Shown here piece by piece: positions 1 through 7,995 of a stretch of 57,026 bases of DNA (within the stretch, counting starts at the first letter, position 1; each line of letters opens with the position of its first letter). The stretch is from SIG307 sp964609025 (GTDB lineage: Bacteria; Bacillota; Clostridia; Lachnospirales; Lachnospiraceae). The translations under genes and the position numbers were made by a program. The stretch covers positions 1-57,026 of the forward strand of contig CAZSQM010000020.1 in assembly GCA_964609025.1 (NCBI GenBank). Direction: 5' to 3'. The notes beneath the pieces are model-generated. The model made no database searches, was not told where the DNA came from, and saw nothing but the letters and a program-made list of their open reading frames with translations.

Positions 1-50
1 TTATACTTTACATCTCCATTCTTTAACATTTTCCGACTTTTTTCTTCCAT
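1..50 (-). CDS. 5' end of an unidentified gene, truncated by the window edge
   Basis: An ATG at 50-48 (minus strand) opens a frame that stays open to the window edge, encoding about 16 residues beginning MEEKSRKMLKNGD. A ribosome site, GGAGGAAG, lies at 68-61, ten bases upstream of the ATG. The visible peptide is charged and too short to identify. It follows the terminator of the VWA gene, so it is probably the first gene of a separate unit. Confidence 0.5.
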   Translation of the reverse strand, partial: MEEKSRKMLKNGDVKY

Positions 51-101
51 TATACCCCCTCTTCCTCCAAATAGCAAGTTTAATTTTATTCCATTCAACA
101 C

Positions 102-124
102 AAAAAAGGGACATCTCTGCCCCT
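102..124 (-). terminator. Intrinsic terminator after the VWA gene
   Basis: Read on the minus strand, GGGGCA and TGTCCC form a six-pair stem with a GAGA loop, followed directly by six T residues. It lies about 45 bases past the stop codon of the VWA gene. Confidence 0.7.
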
Positions 125-166
125 TCCTTGCTCACCTTTTTCTTTATCTAATTGCCTTTTTATCTC

Positions 167-832
167 CTACCTCCCCCTCCTCTGATAGTCCGCCTCTATC
201 TCTTCCTTCCAGTCCGCTGCCAGTGCCTCATTCATCTCTGCTGCCGAGCAGTGTCGCACTCTGCTTACCGCCTTACTGAGTGCCCGGTAATTCACCGCGG
301 TTCCCTCACTGTCACACCGGTAATTTACCGCCCGGTCCGGTTTGATTCCGAAGCGTCCGGCTTCCGCAATGGCATCGATATTTGCACCGAGGAATAAAAA
401 TTCCCAGCCGTATTTCTCCTTCTGATGCTCTACCATTTTCTTTACTTTCTCGTAGGTGTAGCGGCTGCTGGAGTTTTCCTGTCCGTCGGTGGTGATGATG
501 AATAAGGTTTTCTCCGGCTGGTCCTCCTCTCTGGCATATTTATGTACGTTTCCGATGTGATGAATCGCACCGCCAAGCGCGTCCAAAAGTGCCGTGCAGC
601 CCCGTACAAAATACTCCTTCTCTGTCATCCGCGGTACTTCCGCAAGCTTCACCCTGTCGCGCAGTACCTCTGCCTTGTCGTCAAACAGCACAGTAGACAC
701 AATCGCTTCCCCTGCTTCCTTTTTCTGTTTTTCCATCAGTGCGTTATACCCTCCGATGGTGTCCGTTTCAAGACCACCCATAGAACCGCTTCTGTCCAAA
801 ATAAATACAATTTCCGTCAATCCCTTTTTCAT
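167..832 (-). CDS. von Willebrand factor A (VWA) domain protein
   Basis: A 221-residue soluble protein that is essentially one VWA domain. The metal-ion-dependent adhesion site is complete: DRSGSM at residues 13-18, a conserved Thr near residue 80 in GCTALLDAL, and an Asp near residue 115 in TTDGQENSS. There is no signal peptide or membrane segment, so it acts in the cytoplasm, presumably by metal-dependent binding to a partner protein. The start is set by GGAGGT seven bases upstream. Stand-alone cytoplasmic VWA proteins occur in stress-response systems such as TerY, but the partner here is unknown. The gene upstream on the same strand is the macro-domain gene, separated by a terminator. Confidence 0.85.
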   Translation of the reverse strand: MKKGLTEIVFILDRSGSMGGLETDTIGGYNALMEKQKKEAGEAIVSTVLFDDKAEVLRDRVKLAEVPRMTEKEYFVRGCTALLDALGGAIHHIGNVHKYAREEDQPEKTLFIITTDGQENSSSRYTYEKVKKMVEHQKEKYGWEFLFLGANIDAIAEAGRFGIKPDRAVNYRCDSEGTAVNYRALSKAVSRVRHCSAAEMNEALAADWKEEIEADYQRRGR

Positions 833-892
833 AATAGTTACCTCCGTTTTCTTTATTGTTTTTTGTTTCTGAAGTAACTATAACACAATAGG

Positions 893-921
893 GAAAAATA
901 AAGGTCGCCGTGAAGGCGACC
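893..921 (-). terminator. Intrinsic terminator after the macro-domain gene
   Basis: On the minus strand GGTCGCC-TTCAC-GGCGACC forms a perfect seven-pair stem followed by TTTATTTTT. It separates the macro-domain gene from the VWA gene, whose likely promoter (TATAGT around 880) begins immediately after it. Confidence 0.85.
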
Positions 922-968
922 CATTGTATCAATATGAAATGTTCAAGGCGGACTTTTCCCCCTTATTC

Positions 969-1958
969 CTACTCGATAAAGCACGGCAGTCCATGCTCCT
1001 CTAACGCAATATCTATCTCAATCATGTCATGCACCCCGTGTTCGATAAAATACGAGAAAATGATGTCCCGCTTATCACAAGGGGATAATGCATACCCTGC
1101 CCGCGCCAGCAAATCCTTTGTTTCGTCCAGACTAAGCCTCGCCCCCACACAAAGCCGCATTGCTGTTGCTTTGTCCGGATGGTACTCCGGATTCAGCTTA
1201 ATCTTGGAAAACAACTGCTTCGTAATGATTGCCCGCTTATACACGTCTGCATTGGTCAGTCCTTTCGACTCAATCAAATACAAAAGGTACTGCTGAAAGG
1301 TATCCGATAAATGCGCCAGACGTTCCTTTAGGGCAGCTTCACTTTCTTCCAGAAAATCGTCGTAGGAAGCTGCCGACGCACTGCGACTAAAGGATACCGG
1401 TCGCCCGTACTCTTCTTTCTGCTTTCCGGCAACATAATTCCGGTCTATGTATGTTTCCAGGTCCGGGTACAGCGTTCGTCCCAGACCGGTAGAGGTTTCA
1501 TCAAACACCACCAGATAAACAAGCATCCCGTGTGTAAGTAAAAACGCATTGATTTCATCCAGTGCAATACGCATCCCCTCTTCCTTCGGATACCCGTAAC
1601 TGCCTGTGGCAATGAGCGGAAATGCAATGCTCTTACACTGCTTCTCATATGCCAGCTCCAGACTTTTCCGGTAACAGGAACGAAGCTTTGCTTCCGCAGC
1701 CTCCGTATCACCTATATAGCAGGGGCTCACCGCATGAATAATATATTTCGCCGGAAGCTTAAAGCCCGGAGTAATCGCTGCCCCACCCTCCTTAAGCACA
1801 CCGATTTTTCTTCGCGCCGCAAGGAGTTCTTCCTCTCCGGCCGCTCGATACACCGCTGTATCCGTACCGGCAGAATACACCGGCAGTTCGTTTGCGGTAT
1901 TTACAATTGCATCCACCTGCATCCGGGTGATGTCGTTTCTGACAATTTTTAAGGGCAT
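969..1958 (-). CDS. Macro-domain protein with a C-terminal helical (HTH-like) domain
   Basis: A 329-residue protein of two parts. Residues 1 to about 165 form a macro domain, the fold that binds or hydrolyses ADP-ribose and related NAD metabolites: DITRMQVDAIVNTAN at 9-23, the substrate loop AGTDTAVYRAAG, and IATGSYGYP near residue 120. The loop carries AGTD rather than the usual GGGV-type sequence, so hydrolysis is uncertain. Residues 215-329 are helical and look like a helix-turn-helix/regulator-type module, joined by a Ser-rich linker. The start has GGAGGT upstream. The nitroreductase gene lies 41 bases upstream on the same strand and may share its transcript. A role in NAD/ADP-ribose signalling is inference. 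Confidence 0.85.
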   Translation of the reverse strand: MPLKIVRNDITRMQVDAIVNTANELPVYSAGTDTAVYRAAGEEELLAARRKIGVLKEGGAAITPGFKLPAKYIIHAVSPCYIGDTEAAEAKLRSCYRKSLELAYEKQCKSIAFPLIATGSYGYPKEEGMRIALDEINAFLLTHGMLVYLVVFDETSTGLGRTLYPDLETYIDRNYVAGKQKEEYGRPVSFSRSASAASYDDFLEESEAALKERLAHLSDTFQQYLLYLIESKGLTNADVYKRAIITKQLFSKIKLNPEYHPDKATAMRLCVGARLSLDETKDLLARAGYALSPCDKRDIIFSYFIEHGVHDMIEIDIALEEHGLPCFIE

Positions 1959-1999
1959 GCTGTTACCTCCGTTTCAGCCCAAGTACATTCAAAGATGTC

Positions 2000-2650
2000 C
2001 TACTCCACCTTACGTCCCGTGGCGGCTTCAAAATGATATTTTACGATACCAAGGTCCAGCTTTGCATAAAAGCCTTTTCCTGCTTTGGCGGATACCGTTT
2101 CATTTTCAAGCGTAAAATAAAATTTCTGCTGATTCATTGCCGTGGGTGCAAGCAGGACTGCCTCCATTCCCTTTGAAAACCAGTCCGGCATAGCCTCAGC
2201 ACAGTTGCAGAGTTGCTCCACAGGTTTACTTTTATGGGCAATTCCCTGTGTGGCGCCATAGCCTAATGCAATAATGCACGCCAGCGTTTCCCCCTTCTTA
2301 ATTTCTGCGGTACTCTTCCCGTGTGTCATTGCAACCCAACAGGTATTCAATCCAAGCTCCTGTGCCTTTAATACAAGCTTCTCTCCATAGTAGCCTGCTT
2401 TTTCTTCCAGCCCGGCCCCCTTTTTCCCGACCAGGGCAATATAGTTCTCTGCTCCGCGAAACTTTCCGTAATGAGCCATCATGCTGTCAAAGCATTTCGG
2501 TTCATCGAACATAAGCTGAATGTTTAAACCGCTCTCTTTGTTACACTCCTTTACCGAATCAATCAGTATTTGTTGTTTCTCGCTCTCAATCTTTGTTCCG
2601 CTATACTGCCGTACACTGTGTCGTGCTTTCATAATTTCTAAGATATCCAT
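2000..2650 (-). CDS. Nitroreductase-family flavoprotein (TM1586-like)
   Basis: A 216-residue protein with the nitroreductase start signature RHSVRQY at residues 10-16, which binds FMN phosphate, and the later segment GEKLVLKAQELGLNTCW typical of the family. The family reduces nitro compounds, quinones or flavin-linked substrates with NAD(P)H; the physiological substrate cannot be told. The C-terminal half, with LLAPTAMNQQ, matches the double-repeat TM1586-type subgroup. There are no membrane segments. AAGGAG sits before the ATG and a TATAAT box lies at 2685-2690. It is probably the first gene of a unit with the macro-domain gene. Confidence 0.85.
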   Translation of the reverse strand: MDILEIMKARHSVRQYSGTKIESEKQQILIDSVKECNKESGLNIQLMFDEPKCFDSMMAHYGKFRGAENYIALVGKKGAGLEEKAGYYGEKLVLKAQELGLNTCWVAMTHGKSTAEIKKGETLACIIALGYGATQGIAHKSKPVEQLCNCAEAMPDWFSKGMEAVLLAPTAMNQQKFYFTLENETVSAKAGKGFYAKLDLGIVKYHFEAATGRKVE

Positions 2651-2684
2651 ACTATAAGCTCCTTTGGTTTAAGTATTTAAACAG

Positions 2685-2690
2685 ATTATA
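2685..2690 (-). promoter_or_regulatory. Extended -10 promoter of the nitroreductase gene
   Basis: The minus strand reads TGGTATAAT, a perfect TATAAT with an upstream TG, about 35 bases before the start codon. No good -35 box is seen at 17 bases, as is common for extended -10 promoters. Confidence 0.5.
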
Positions 2691-2771
2691 CCACATTTTC
2701 CGCAAAAAAGCTTAACGGTAAAGAAAATCGAGATGAAAGGTTGCCGTGCCACAATATGTTTTTCCGTTTAT

Positions 2772-3902
2772 TTAAGCTACTCTTTTCTTTTTTGCCACCA
2801 CTAAGAATACACAGAATATCGCCGCTGCGAAAATAAAGATAACGCCACAGTTTCCGAAAAAGGTTCCCAGCTGCTCTGTCATATCGGTTTCTTCAAATAA
2901 CAGCTTGACATTTTTCATGTACCAGCTTGCCGGAAGAAATTCCGCCATTTTATTTACATAGTCCGGTAACATCTCTGCCGGTACGAACACCCCGCACAAA
3001 AACGCCATACCCATGGAGATTAAGTTGCTGGCGCCGTTTAAGGCATCCCCTCCCCTTACCAGAACACCGATGAGTACCGAGATTGCTATGGATACCAGTA
3101 AAAACAGCAGGCTGTTCAACATACCGCAGAGGAAAGAGGTTACTGTAAAGTCCCTTCCGTAAATTGCAATTCCAAGTAGGATTAAAAGTCCCCAAAGCAT
3201 CATTGCCACCACCGCAATGCCGCCCACAATAGCAAGGTTCTGTTTCCGCACGCTCATTTTTCCGCAGTCCGTACGCATCTTTACATCCTTTTTATAAAAG
3301 GCATACATAATCGGGCCGAGAATCATAATCAGAATCGCCGGTAAAATGTAGGACAAATAGGTAAAGAAATAATAGCCCGGCGCCATCAGCATGGAACCCC
3401 TTCCTGACGCCACAACGGTTTCTGCCTGCTTTTCACAGGCTGCAAGTACTGCCTCGCAGGCCTCCTCCACGGTCTTTCCGAGAGCAAGCTCCGCCCGCAC
3501 ATAACGGAAAAACAGCTCGATTTTCTGGTCCACAAATGCTACGTTTGCCCGAATGCTCTGCCGCTCAATACCGCCCTCTTCTCCGGCAAGGAAGGTTTCT
3601 TCAAAGCCTTTCTCAAAATAAAGCACATAATCCACAAAACCGTTAAAAATCAAATCCGATACCAGGTTCTCATCAAACTCCGTGGTTACCTCGTTTTCCT
3701 TTGCAAGGTACTCTGTCAATGCCCGGGATAATACAGAAGCATCCTGATCCTCCACATAAATCGTCAGCTCCGTCGCCTGAAAATTCTTCTCCTGATCCTT
3801 TCCCGCAAGGAACGAAAAACCAACCATCAAGGCGCAGAAAATACCAAAATAAATCGTTGCTGACGGCAATGCTTTTTTGGCTACTTTCAATACGGTTTTC
3901 AT
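2772..3902 (-). CDS. ABC-2 type exporter permease (second of pair)
   Basis: A 376-residue membrane protein with the ABC-2 permease layout: one membrane segment at about residues 13-33, an extracytoplasmic domain of about 150 residues (34-185), then five or so membrane helices. The start is the ATG at 3902, which overlaps the upstream permease stop by four bases (ATGA) and has AAAGGAGG at the right distance; an in-frame start at 4004 would overlap that gene by over 100 bases and lacks support. With the preceding permease and ATPase it forms a three-gene exporter like B. subtilis LnrLMN. The exported substrate, perhaps an amphiphilic antimicrobial, is inferred from context. Confidence 0.88.
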   Translation of the reverse strand: MKTVLKVAKKALPSATIYFGIFCALMVGFSFLAGKDQEKNFQATELTIYVEDQDASVLSRALTEYLAKENEVTTEFDENLVSDLIFNGFVDYVLYFEKGFEETFLAGEEGGIERQSIRANVAFVDQKIELFFRYVRAELALGKTVEEACEAVLAACEKQAETVVASGRGSMLMAPGYYFFTYLSYILPAILIMILGPIMYAFYKKDVKMRTDCGKMSVRKQNLAIVGGIAVVAMMLWGLLILLGIAIYGRDFTVTSFLCGMLNSLLFLLVSIAISVLIGVLVRGGDALNGASNLISMGMAFLCGVFVPAEMLPDYVNKMAEFLPASWYMKNVKLLFEETDMTEQLGTFFGNCGVIFIFAAAIFCVFLVVAKKKRVA

Positions 3903-5050
3903 GCTTTTGCTGCCTCCTTTCCGCTTTTTCTCTGACGTAACACCATCACAATCACACTTCCTGCGCCTAAGCATACACACCATATCAGGATGCCGAACAT
4001 ACACCTTGCGTAGCGTTCCATATCACCCATAATACAAAGCGCCTGTAAGGAATCGGCAATCAGGGTTGCCGGGTTAATGCGATTGACAATCGGTGCCGCC
4101 AGTTCAATCTTCATCCGCAGATCTCCCACCATCAGACCCGCCAGGAAGCAACTGACCATGATACAGCTCACCATAATGGCATTTTGTACGCCTTCCTTCT
4201 TTTGCACGGCACTACCGATAAAGTAACCGATTAACACACCAAACAGACTATGCAATGCACCCGCTAAAAACAACCATACGCTTACGGTTCCGAAATCCAC
4301 CCGCAGGACAAACATGTAATATGCAAGAATAATCAGGAACTGCACATATTGAATCGTAAACGCCGCTGCCACATCCGCAAACACCGTCGGAATTTTTTTC
4401 ATCGGCGCTGCCAGACGTCTTGCCGCCACATCGGTAATGTTCTGGTTTAGCTCATTGGTATTCATTAAGCCGTACATGGAACCATACATGCTTGCCATAG
4501 CAAGCAATGCCTGGAAATACTGAATCATCGGGTCCTTTCCGGCCCCCTTAAACTCTCTTACGGCAAGGGTTCCCACTTCCTTGGAGAAGGCCGCTGTCAC
4601 TTCCGTAAGCTTCCCGTTTACGGCTGCCTCGATAAAGATGTCCCTGCTCTGTAAATAACTATCCAGCACTGTCTTTACTACCGTAGAATTCAGTCCGTTT
4701 TCCAGCAGAAGAAGCTTCGTTTCCTCACCGGTTACAATCACCGCCGTTACTTCCTTCCTCTGTAACATTTTTTCTGCATTTTCTCTGTCTGTTTCCGTCA
4801 CTGCAAAAAACGGTGTATCCTCATTTTTCATTTCCTCCAGAAAAGACACTAACATCGCATCCGTTTCCGTTCCTTCCTCTGCCGTTACAGCCACCGCAAT
4901 GGTTTCAAAGCCCCAATCCTTTTCCGTAATGGAGGAAAAGGCAAGCTTAAAGAGCGTCGCAAGCGCCAACGGAAAAATGATGGACCAGAAAAACAACAGC
5001 TTATTTCGAAATAACCGCTTTACGCGATAACTATAATAAATCATGCTCAT
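3899..5050 (-). CDS. ABC-2 type exporter permease (first of pair)
   Basis: A 383-residue permease. It has an N-terminal membrane segment (about residues 18-38), a large extracytoplasmic region to about residue 215, then five hydrophobic helices. The layout is shared with the next gene, suggesting the two form a heterodimeric channel. It starts five bases after the ATPase stop codon and overlaps the next permease by four bases, so all three are translated from one message. The long outside domain is typical of ABC-2 exporters for lipophilic drugs or peptides. Confidence 0.88.
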   Translation of the reverse strand: MSMIYYSYRVKRLFRNKLLFFWSIIFPLALATLFKLAFSSITEKDWGFETIAVAVTAEEGTETDAMLVSFLEEMKNEDTPFFAVTETDRENAEKMLQRKEVTAVIVTGEETKLLLLENGLNSTVVKTVLDSYLQSRDIFIEAAVNGKLTEVTAAFSKEVGTLAVREFKGAGKDPMIQYFQALLAMASMYGSMYGLMNTNELNQNITDVAARRLAAPMKKIPTVFADVAAAFTIQYVQFLIILAYYMFVLRVDFGTVSVWLFLAGALHSLFGVLIGYFIGSAVQKKEGVQNAIMVSCIMVSCFLAGLMVGDLRMKIELAAPIVNRINPATLIADSLQALCIMGDMERYARCMFGILIWCVCLGAGSVIVMVLRQRKSGKEAAKA

Positions 5051-5055
5051 CCCCC

Positions 5056-6003
5056 TTACTTTGCTTCGTCTCTCAGTTCCTTACCGGTAATCTCAAGGAA
5101 CACATCGTTTAAGGTCGGCTGCTCGGCAAATACTCTGCCGAAAGATGTTCCGGAGTTATTTAAATACTCCAGCACATGCAGTACGTTATGTCTGCCGCCG
5201 TTACACTTAATCGTGACAAGACCGTCATTGTATTCCACCGAGAATACATGGGAAAGCTTCTGTAACCCGGACAGCACCTCGTCGGTCAGTTCCGGCACCT
5301 CTACCCGGATTGTTTCTCCGGTCTGAATCATACTCTTTAATTCTTCCTTGGTACCGATTGCCACCAGTTGTCCCTTATCGATAATGGCAATGCGGGAACA
5401 AATCTGCTCTACCTCTTCCATATAGTGGGAGGTATAGATTACCGTTGCTCCCTGTCGGTTCAATTCCTGAATGCCCTCTAAGATTTTGTTTCGGCTCTGC
5501 GGGTCTACCGCCACCGTCGGCTCATCGAAAATGATTAATTCCGGCTTGTGGGCAATTCCGCAGGCAATATTCAAACGACGAAGAAGACCGCCGGAAAGCT
5601 TTTTCGGATAGAATTTTACAAACTCCTCCAGGCCTACAAAGGCAATTGCCTCTTCCACAAGCTCTTTGCGCTTTTTCTTATCCTTTACATAAAGGCTGCA
5701 AAAGTAATCAATATTTTCATATACCGTTAACTCATCAAACACTGCCACATTCTGTAATACCACACCGATGCGTCCCTTTACGGAATAGTGATCCGCCCGC
5801 ATCTTTTCTCCGAAAATCGTAATCTTGCCCTTGTCAAATGTTGTCAGGGCTAAAAGACAGTTAATAATGGTGGACTTACCGCTTCCGTTCGGTCCGAGAA
5901 GTCCGAAAATTTCTCCCTCTTCTATGGACAGATTCATGTGATCCACTGCCACAAGCTCCTTATAACGCTTTACCAGATTCTCGATTTTAACAACTGTATT
6001 CAT
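5056..6003 (-). CDS. ABC transporter ATP-binding protein (DrrA/LnrL-type)
   Basis: A 315-residue ATPase that powers the two permeases downstream. The Walker A motif GPNGSGKST is at 37-45, the signature is LSGGLLRRL (Leu replacing the Gln of LSGGQ, common in ABC-2 drug exporters), Walker B is LIIFDEPT, and the H-loop is TSHYMEE. About 80 residues follow the nucleotide-binding domain, as in DrrA-type drug exporters. The start has AAGGAG upstream. The gene is divergent from a sensor kinase gene with 169 bases between them, including a palindrome at 6099-6112 that is a candidate site for the neighbouring response regulator. Confidence 0.93.
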   Translation of the reverse strand: MNTVVKIENLVKRYKELVAVDHMNLSIEEGEIFGLLGPNGSGKSTIINCLLALTTFDKGKITIFGEKMRADHYSVKGRIGVVLQNVAVFDELTVYENIDYFCSLYVKDKKKRKELVEEAIAFVGLEEFVKFYPKKLSGGLLRRLNIACGIAHKPELIIFDEPTVAVDPQSRNKILEGIQELNRQGATVIYTSHYMEEVEQICSRIAIIDKGQLVAIGTKEELKSMIQTGETIRVEVPELTDEVLSGLQKLSHVFSVEYNDGLVTIKCNGGRHNVLHVLEYLNNSGTSFGRVFAEQPTLNDVFLEITGKELRDEAK

Positions 6004-6098
6004 GCTGTCTCCTTTCTTCTCAACACGCTTTCACATCTTATGCTCTTACAATACCAAATTTTTTTGCACCTTTCCAGTGTCGTTTGTAAAATGCTTTT

Positions 6099-6112
6099 AT
6101 GACAAATGTCAT
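6099..6112. promoter_or_regulatory. Candidate response-regulator operator between divergent transcription units
   Basis: ATGACA-AA-TGTCAT is a 14-base inverted repeat with perfect six-base arms. It lies midway between the divergent ATPase and kinase starts (96 and 61 bases away). NarL/LuxR-type regulators bind such short palindromes as dimers, so the response regulator encoded at 7273 is the natural candidate. Binding is inferred, not shown. Confidence 0.5.
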
Positions 6113-6172
6113 TTTCTTTTTTGCTTTCTTTTAGGTGGAATCTGTGGTACACTGACTATAAAGGAGGTGCCT

Positions 6173-7234
6173 ATGCGACCGATATTGGATAAGTTTCTTT
6201 TGCTGCTTTTTGGTCTGGCATTGTTACTGACTGCCACGACCACCGTAAAACCGGTTATCCTGCTGTTGTGCATATTCATCGTTCTTGCTTCGGACGAGTT
6301 GTCCTCCTCCCTGTTACTTTCCTGTGTGTTCTTTGGGACGGGCGTTTTGGTTTCTTTCTTTTTGCCGGACCTTTTGTTTTTTCTGCCGGCACTTTCCTAC
6401 CCGCTTTGTGTGAAGCGGCGGACACCGGCATTACTGCTTGCCCTGCTTCCGGTCTTTGCCTCACCGCTTTTCCGGACGACACCGGTATCAGGCTTTTTGG
6501 TTCTGTTTTTGTTCTTCCTGTCCTTATTCCTTGCAGACAGAGAACGACAGCTGGCACAGGTATCTGCGGACTATATCAACCTTCGCGATACCGACAAGGA
6601 AGCGCAGCTTTCCTTACAGGAGCAGGCGGCTACGTTAATCGAAAATCAGGACGCAAAGATTAAGATTGCCACGTTACAGGAACGTACCCGTATCGCAAGA
6701 GAAATCCACGATAATGTAGGACATCTGCTGTCCCGCTCCTTATTGCAGGTGGGCGCCCTGCTTACCGTAAACAAACAGGACGAATCCCTCCTTTTGTTAA
6801 AGGAAAGTCTTGACGCCGCCATGAAGGGCATCCGCAGCAGCGTTCACAATCTGCGGGACGACGCAATGGATCTGGAAACCTCGGCGAAACGGCTTCTGAA
6901 CGACTATACCGGCTACCGCACCAGCTTTGAATATGACATCGCCCCGGAAGTTCCGGTTCCTGTAATGTATTGCTTTCTTACGATTACAAAGGAAGCTCTT
7001 TCCAACATTACCAGGCACAGCAATGCGGACGCAATCCGCATCAGCATGAAGGAATATACCTCCCTGTACCAGCTTTCCATTGCCGACAACGGCACGAACG
7101 CTTCCCTGCCGCAGAACAGCTCCGGCATGGGCTTAGAGAATATGCAGGCCCGGGTTGCTTCCTTAAACGGAACCATACGCTTTTCCGTACAGGGCGGTTT
7201 TCACATCTTTGTTTCCCTTCCGAAAGAGCACTAA
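6173..7234 (+). CDS. Membrane sensor histidine kinase, NarL-partner (HPK7) type
   Basis: A 353-residue kinase. Residues 1-120 hold five or six membrane helices with almost no outside loops, so the signal is probably sensed within or at the membrane. A coiled-coil linker (121-170) leads to the HisKA_3 dimerisation domain; the phosphorylated His is residue 179 in REIHDNVGHLLS. The ATPase domain has the N-box ITKEALSNITRHS and a G-box GMGLENM. The start at 6173 is chosen for the perfect AAGGAGGT just before it; an earlier in-frame codon at 6002 has none. The design fits intramembrane-sensing kinases that control a linked drug exporter. Confidence 0.92.
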   Translation: MRPILDKFLLLLFGLALLLTATTTVKPVILLLCIFIVLASDELSSSLLLSCVFFGTGVLVSFFLPDLLFFLPALSYPLCVKRRTPALLLALLPVFASPLFRTTPVSGFLVLFLFFLSLFLADRERQLAQVSADYINLRDTDKEAQLSLQEQAATLIENQDAKIKIATLQERTRIAREIHDNVGHLLSRSLLQVGALLTVNKQDESLLLLKESLDAAMKGIRSSVHNLRDDAMDLETSAKRLLNDYTGYRTSFEYDIAPEVPVPVMYCFLTITKEALSNITRHSNADAIRISMKEYTSLYQLSIADNGTNASLPQNSSGMGLENMQARVASLNGTIRFSVQGGFHIFVSLPKEH

Positions 7235-7272
7235 ACGAATCGGAAGCGACACTTACCACGGAGGTACTACCT

Positions 7273-7899
7273 ATGAACGTTTTGATTGTTGATGATGACC
7301 GTCTGGTCGGAATTTCTTTAAAAACCATTCTGGAAGCAGAGCCGGACATCTCGGTCGCCGCCCTCGGCTCAAGCGGCACAGAGGCAGTAGAACTGTACCG
7401 GAAACACAGACCGGACATTCTCTTAATGGATATCCGCATGGAAGGACAAAACGGGCTGGATGCGGCAGCGGAAATCCTCGCTTTGGACCCTTCTGCAAAA
7501 ATTCTGTTTCTGACTACCTTTTCCGACGACGAATACATTATCCGCGCACTCCGGCTCGGTGCCAAAGGATATCTTTTAAAACAGGACTTTGAAAGTATCG
7601 TTCCGGCGCTGCACGCGGTTTTAAACGGACAAAATGTATTCGGAAGCGAGGTCGTCCGGAAAATCCCGGATATCCTCACCGCTTCCAAAGAGCCGGACAT
7701 CGGGCCGCTTCCGTTAAACGAAAAGGAATTTGAACTTATGCGTCTGGTCGCCGAAGGCTTCAACAACAAAGAGATTGCCTTAACGCTGTTTCTCTCCGAG
7801 GGAACGGTACGCAATTATTTAAGCGGTATTTTGGAAAAACTGGAGCTTCGGGACCGCACCCAGCTTGCGATTTATTATTACAAGCATCTGCAACCGTAG
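7273..7899 (+). CDS. Response regulator, NarL/LuxR family
   Basis: A 208-residue regulator. The receiver domain (1-120) has the acidic pair DDD at 7-9, the phosphorylated Asp53 in LLMDIRM, a Thr in LTTFSDDE and Lys in GAKGYLLK. The C-terminal LuxR-type helix-turn-helix (about 147-205) includes the recognition region SEGTVRNYL. It starts 38 bases after the kinase stop with CGGAGGT upstream, so the pair is one operon. It probably activates the divergent exporter through the palindrome at 6099-6112. A longer frame beginning at 6970 overlaps the kinase gene and is rejected. Confidence 0.93.
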   Translation: MNVLIVDDDRLVGISLKTILEAEPDISVAALGSSGTEAVELYRKHRPDILLMDIRMEGQNGLDAAAEILALDPSAKILFLTTFSDDEYIIRALRLGAKGYLLKQDFESIVPALHAVLNGQNVFGSEVVRKIPDILTASKEPDIGPLPLNEKEFELMRLVAEGFNNKEIALTLFLSEGTVRNYLSGILEKLELRDRTQLAIYYYKHLQP

Positions 7900-7995
7900 C
7901 CCGGCTGCAAACGCCGCGGCTGACGTGCTCGCAGCCCCGTCGTAGGATGCTCTGCCGTAAGGCAATACGATGATTACCCGAAAGGAGGACTTTGC

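Noticed and set aside
7041..7814. 257-codon minus-strand frame opposite the response regulator
   Set aside because: It is antisense to two clear genes, is Ser/Arg rich with no domain, and has no ribosome site.
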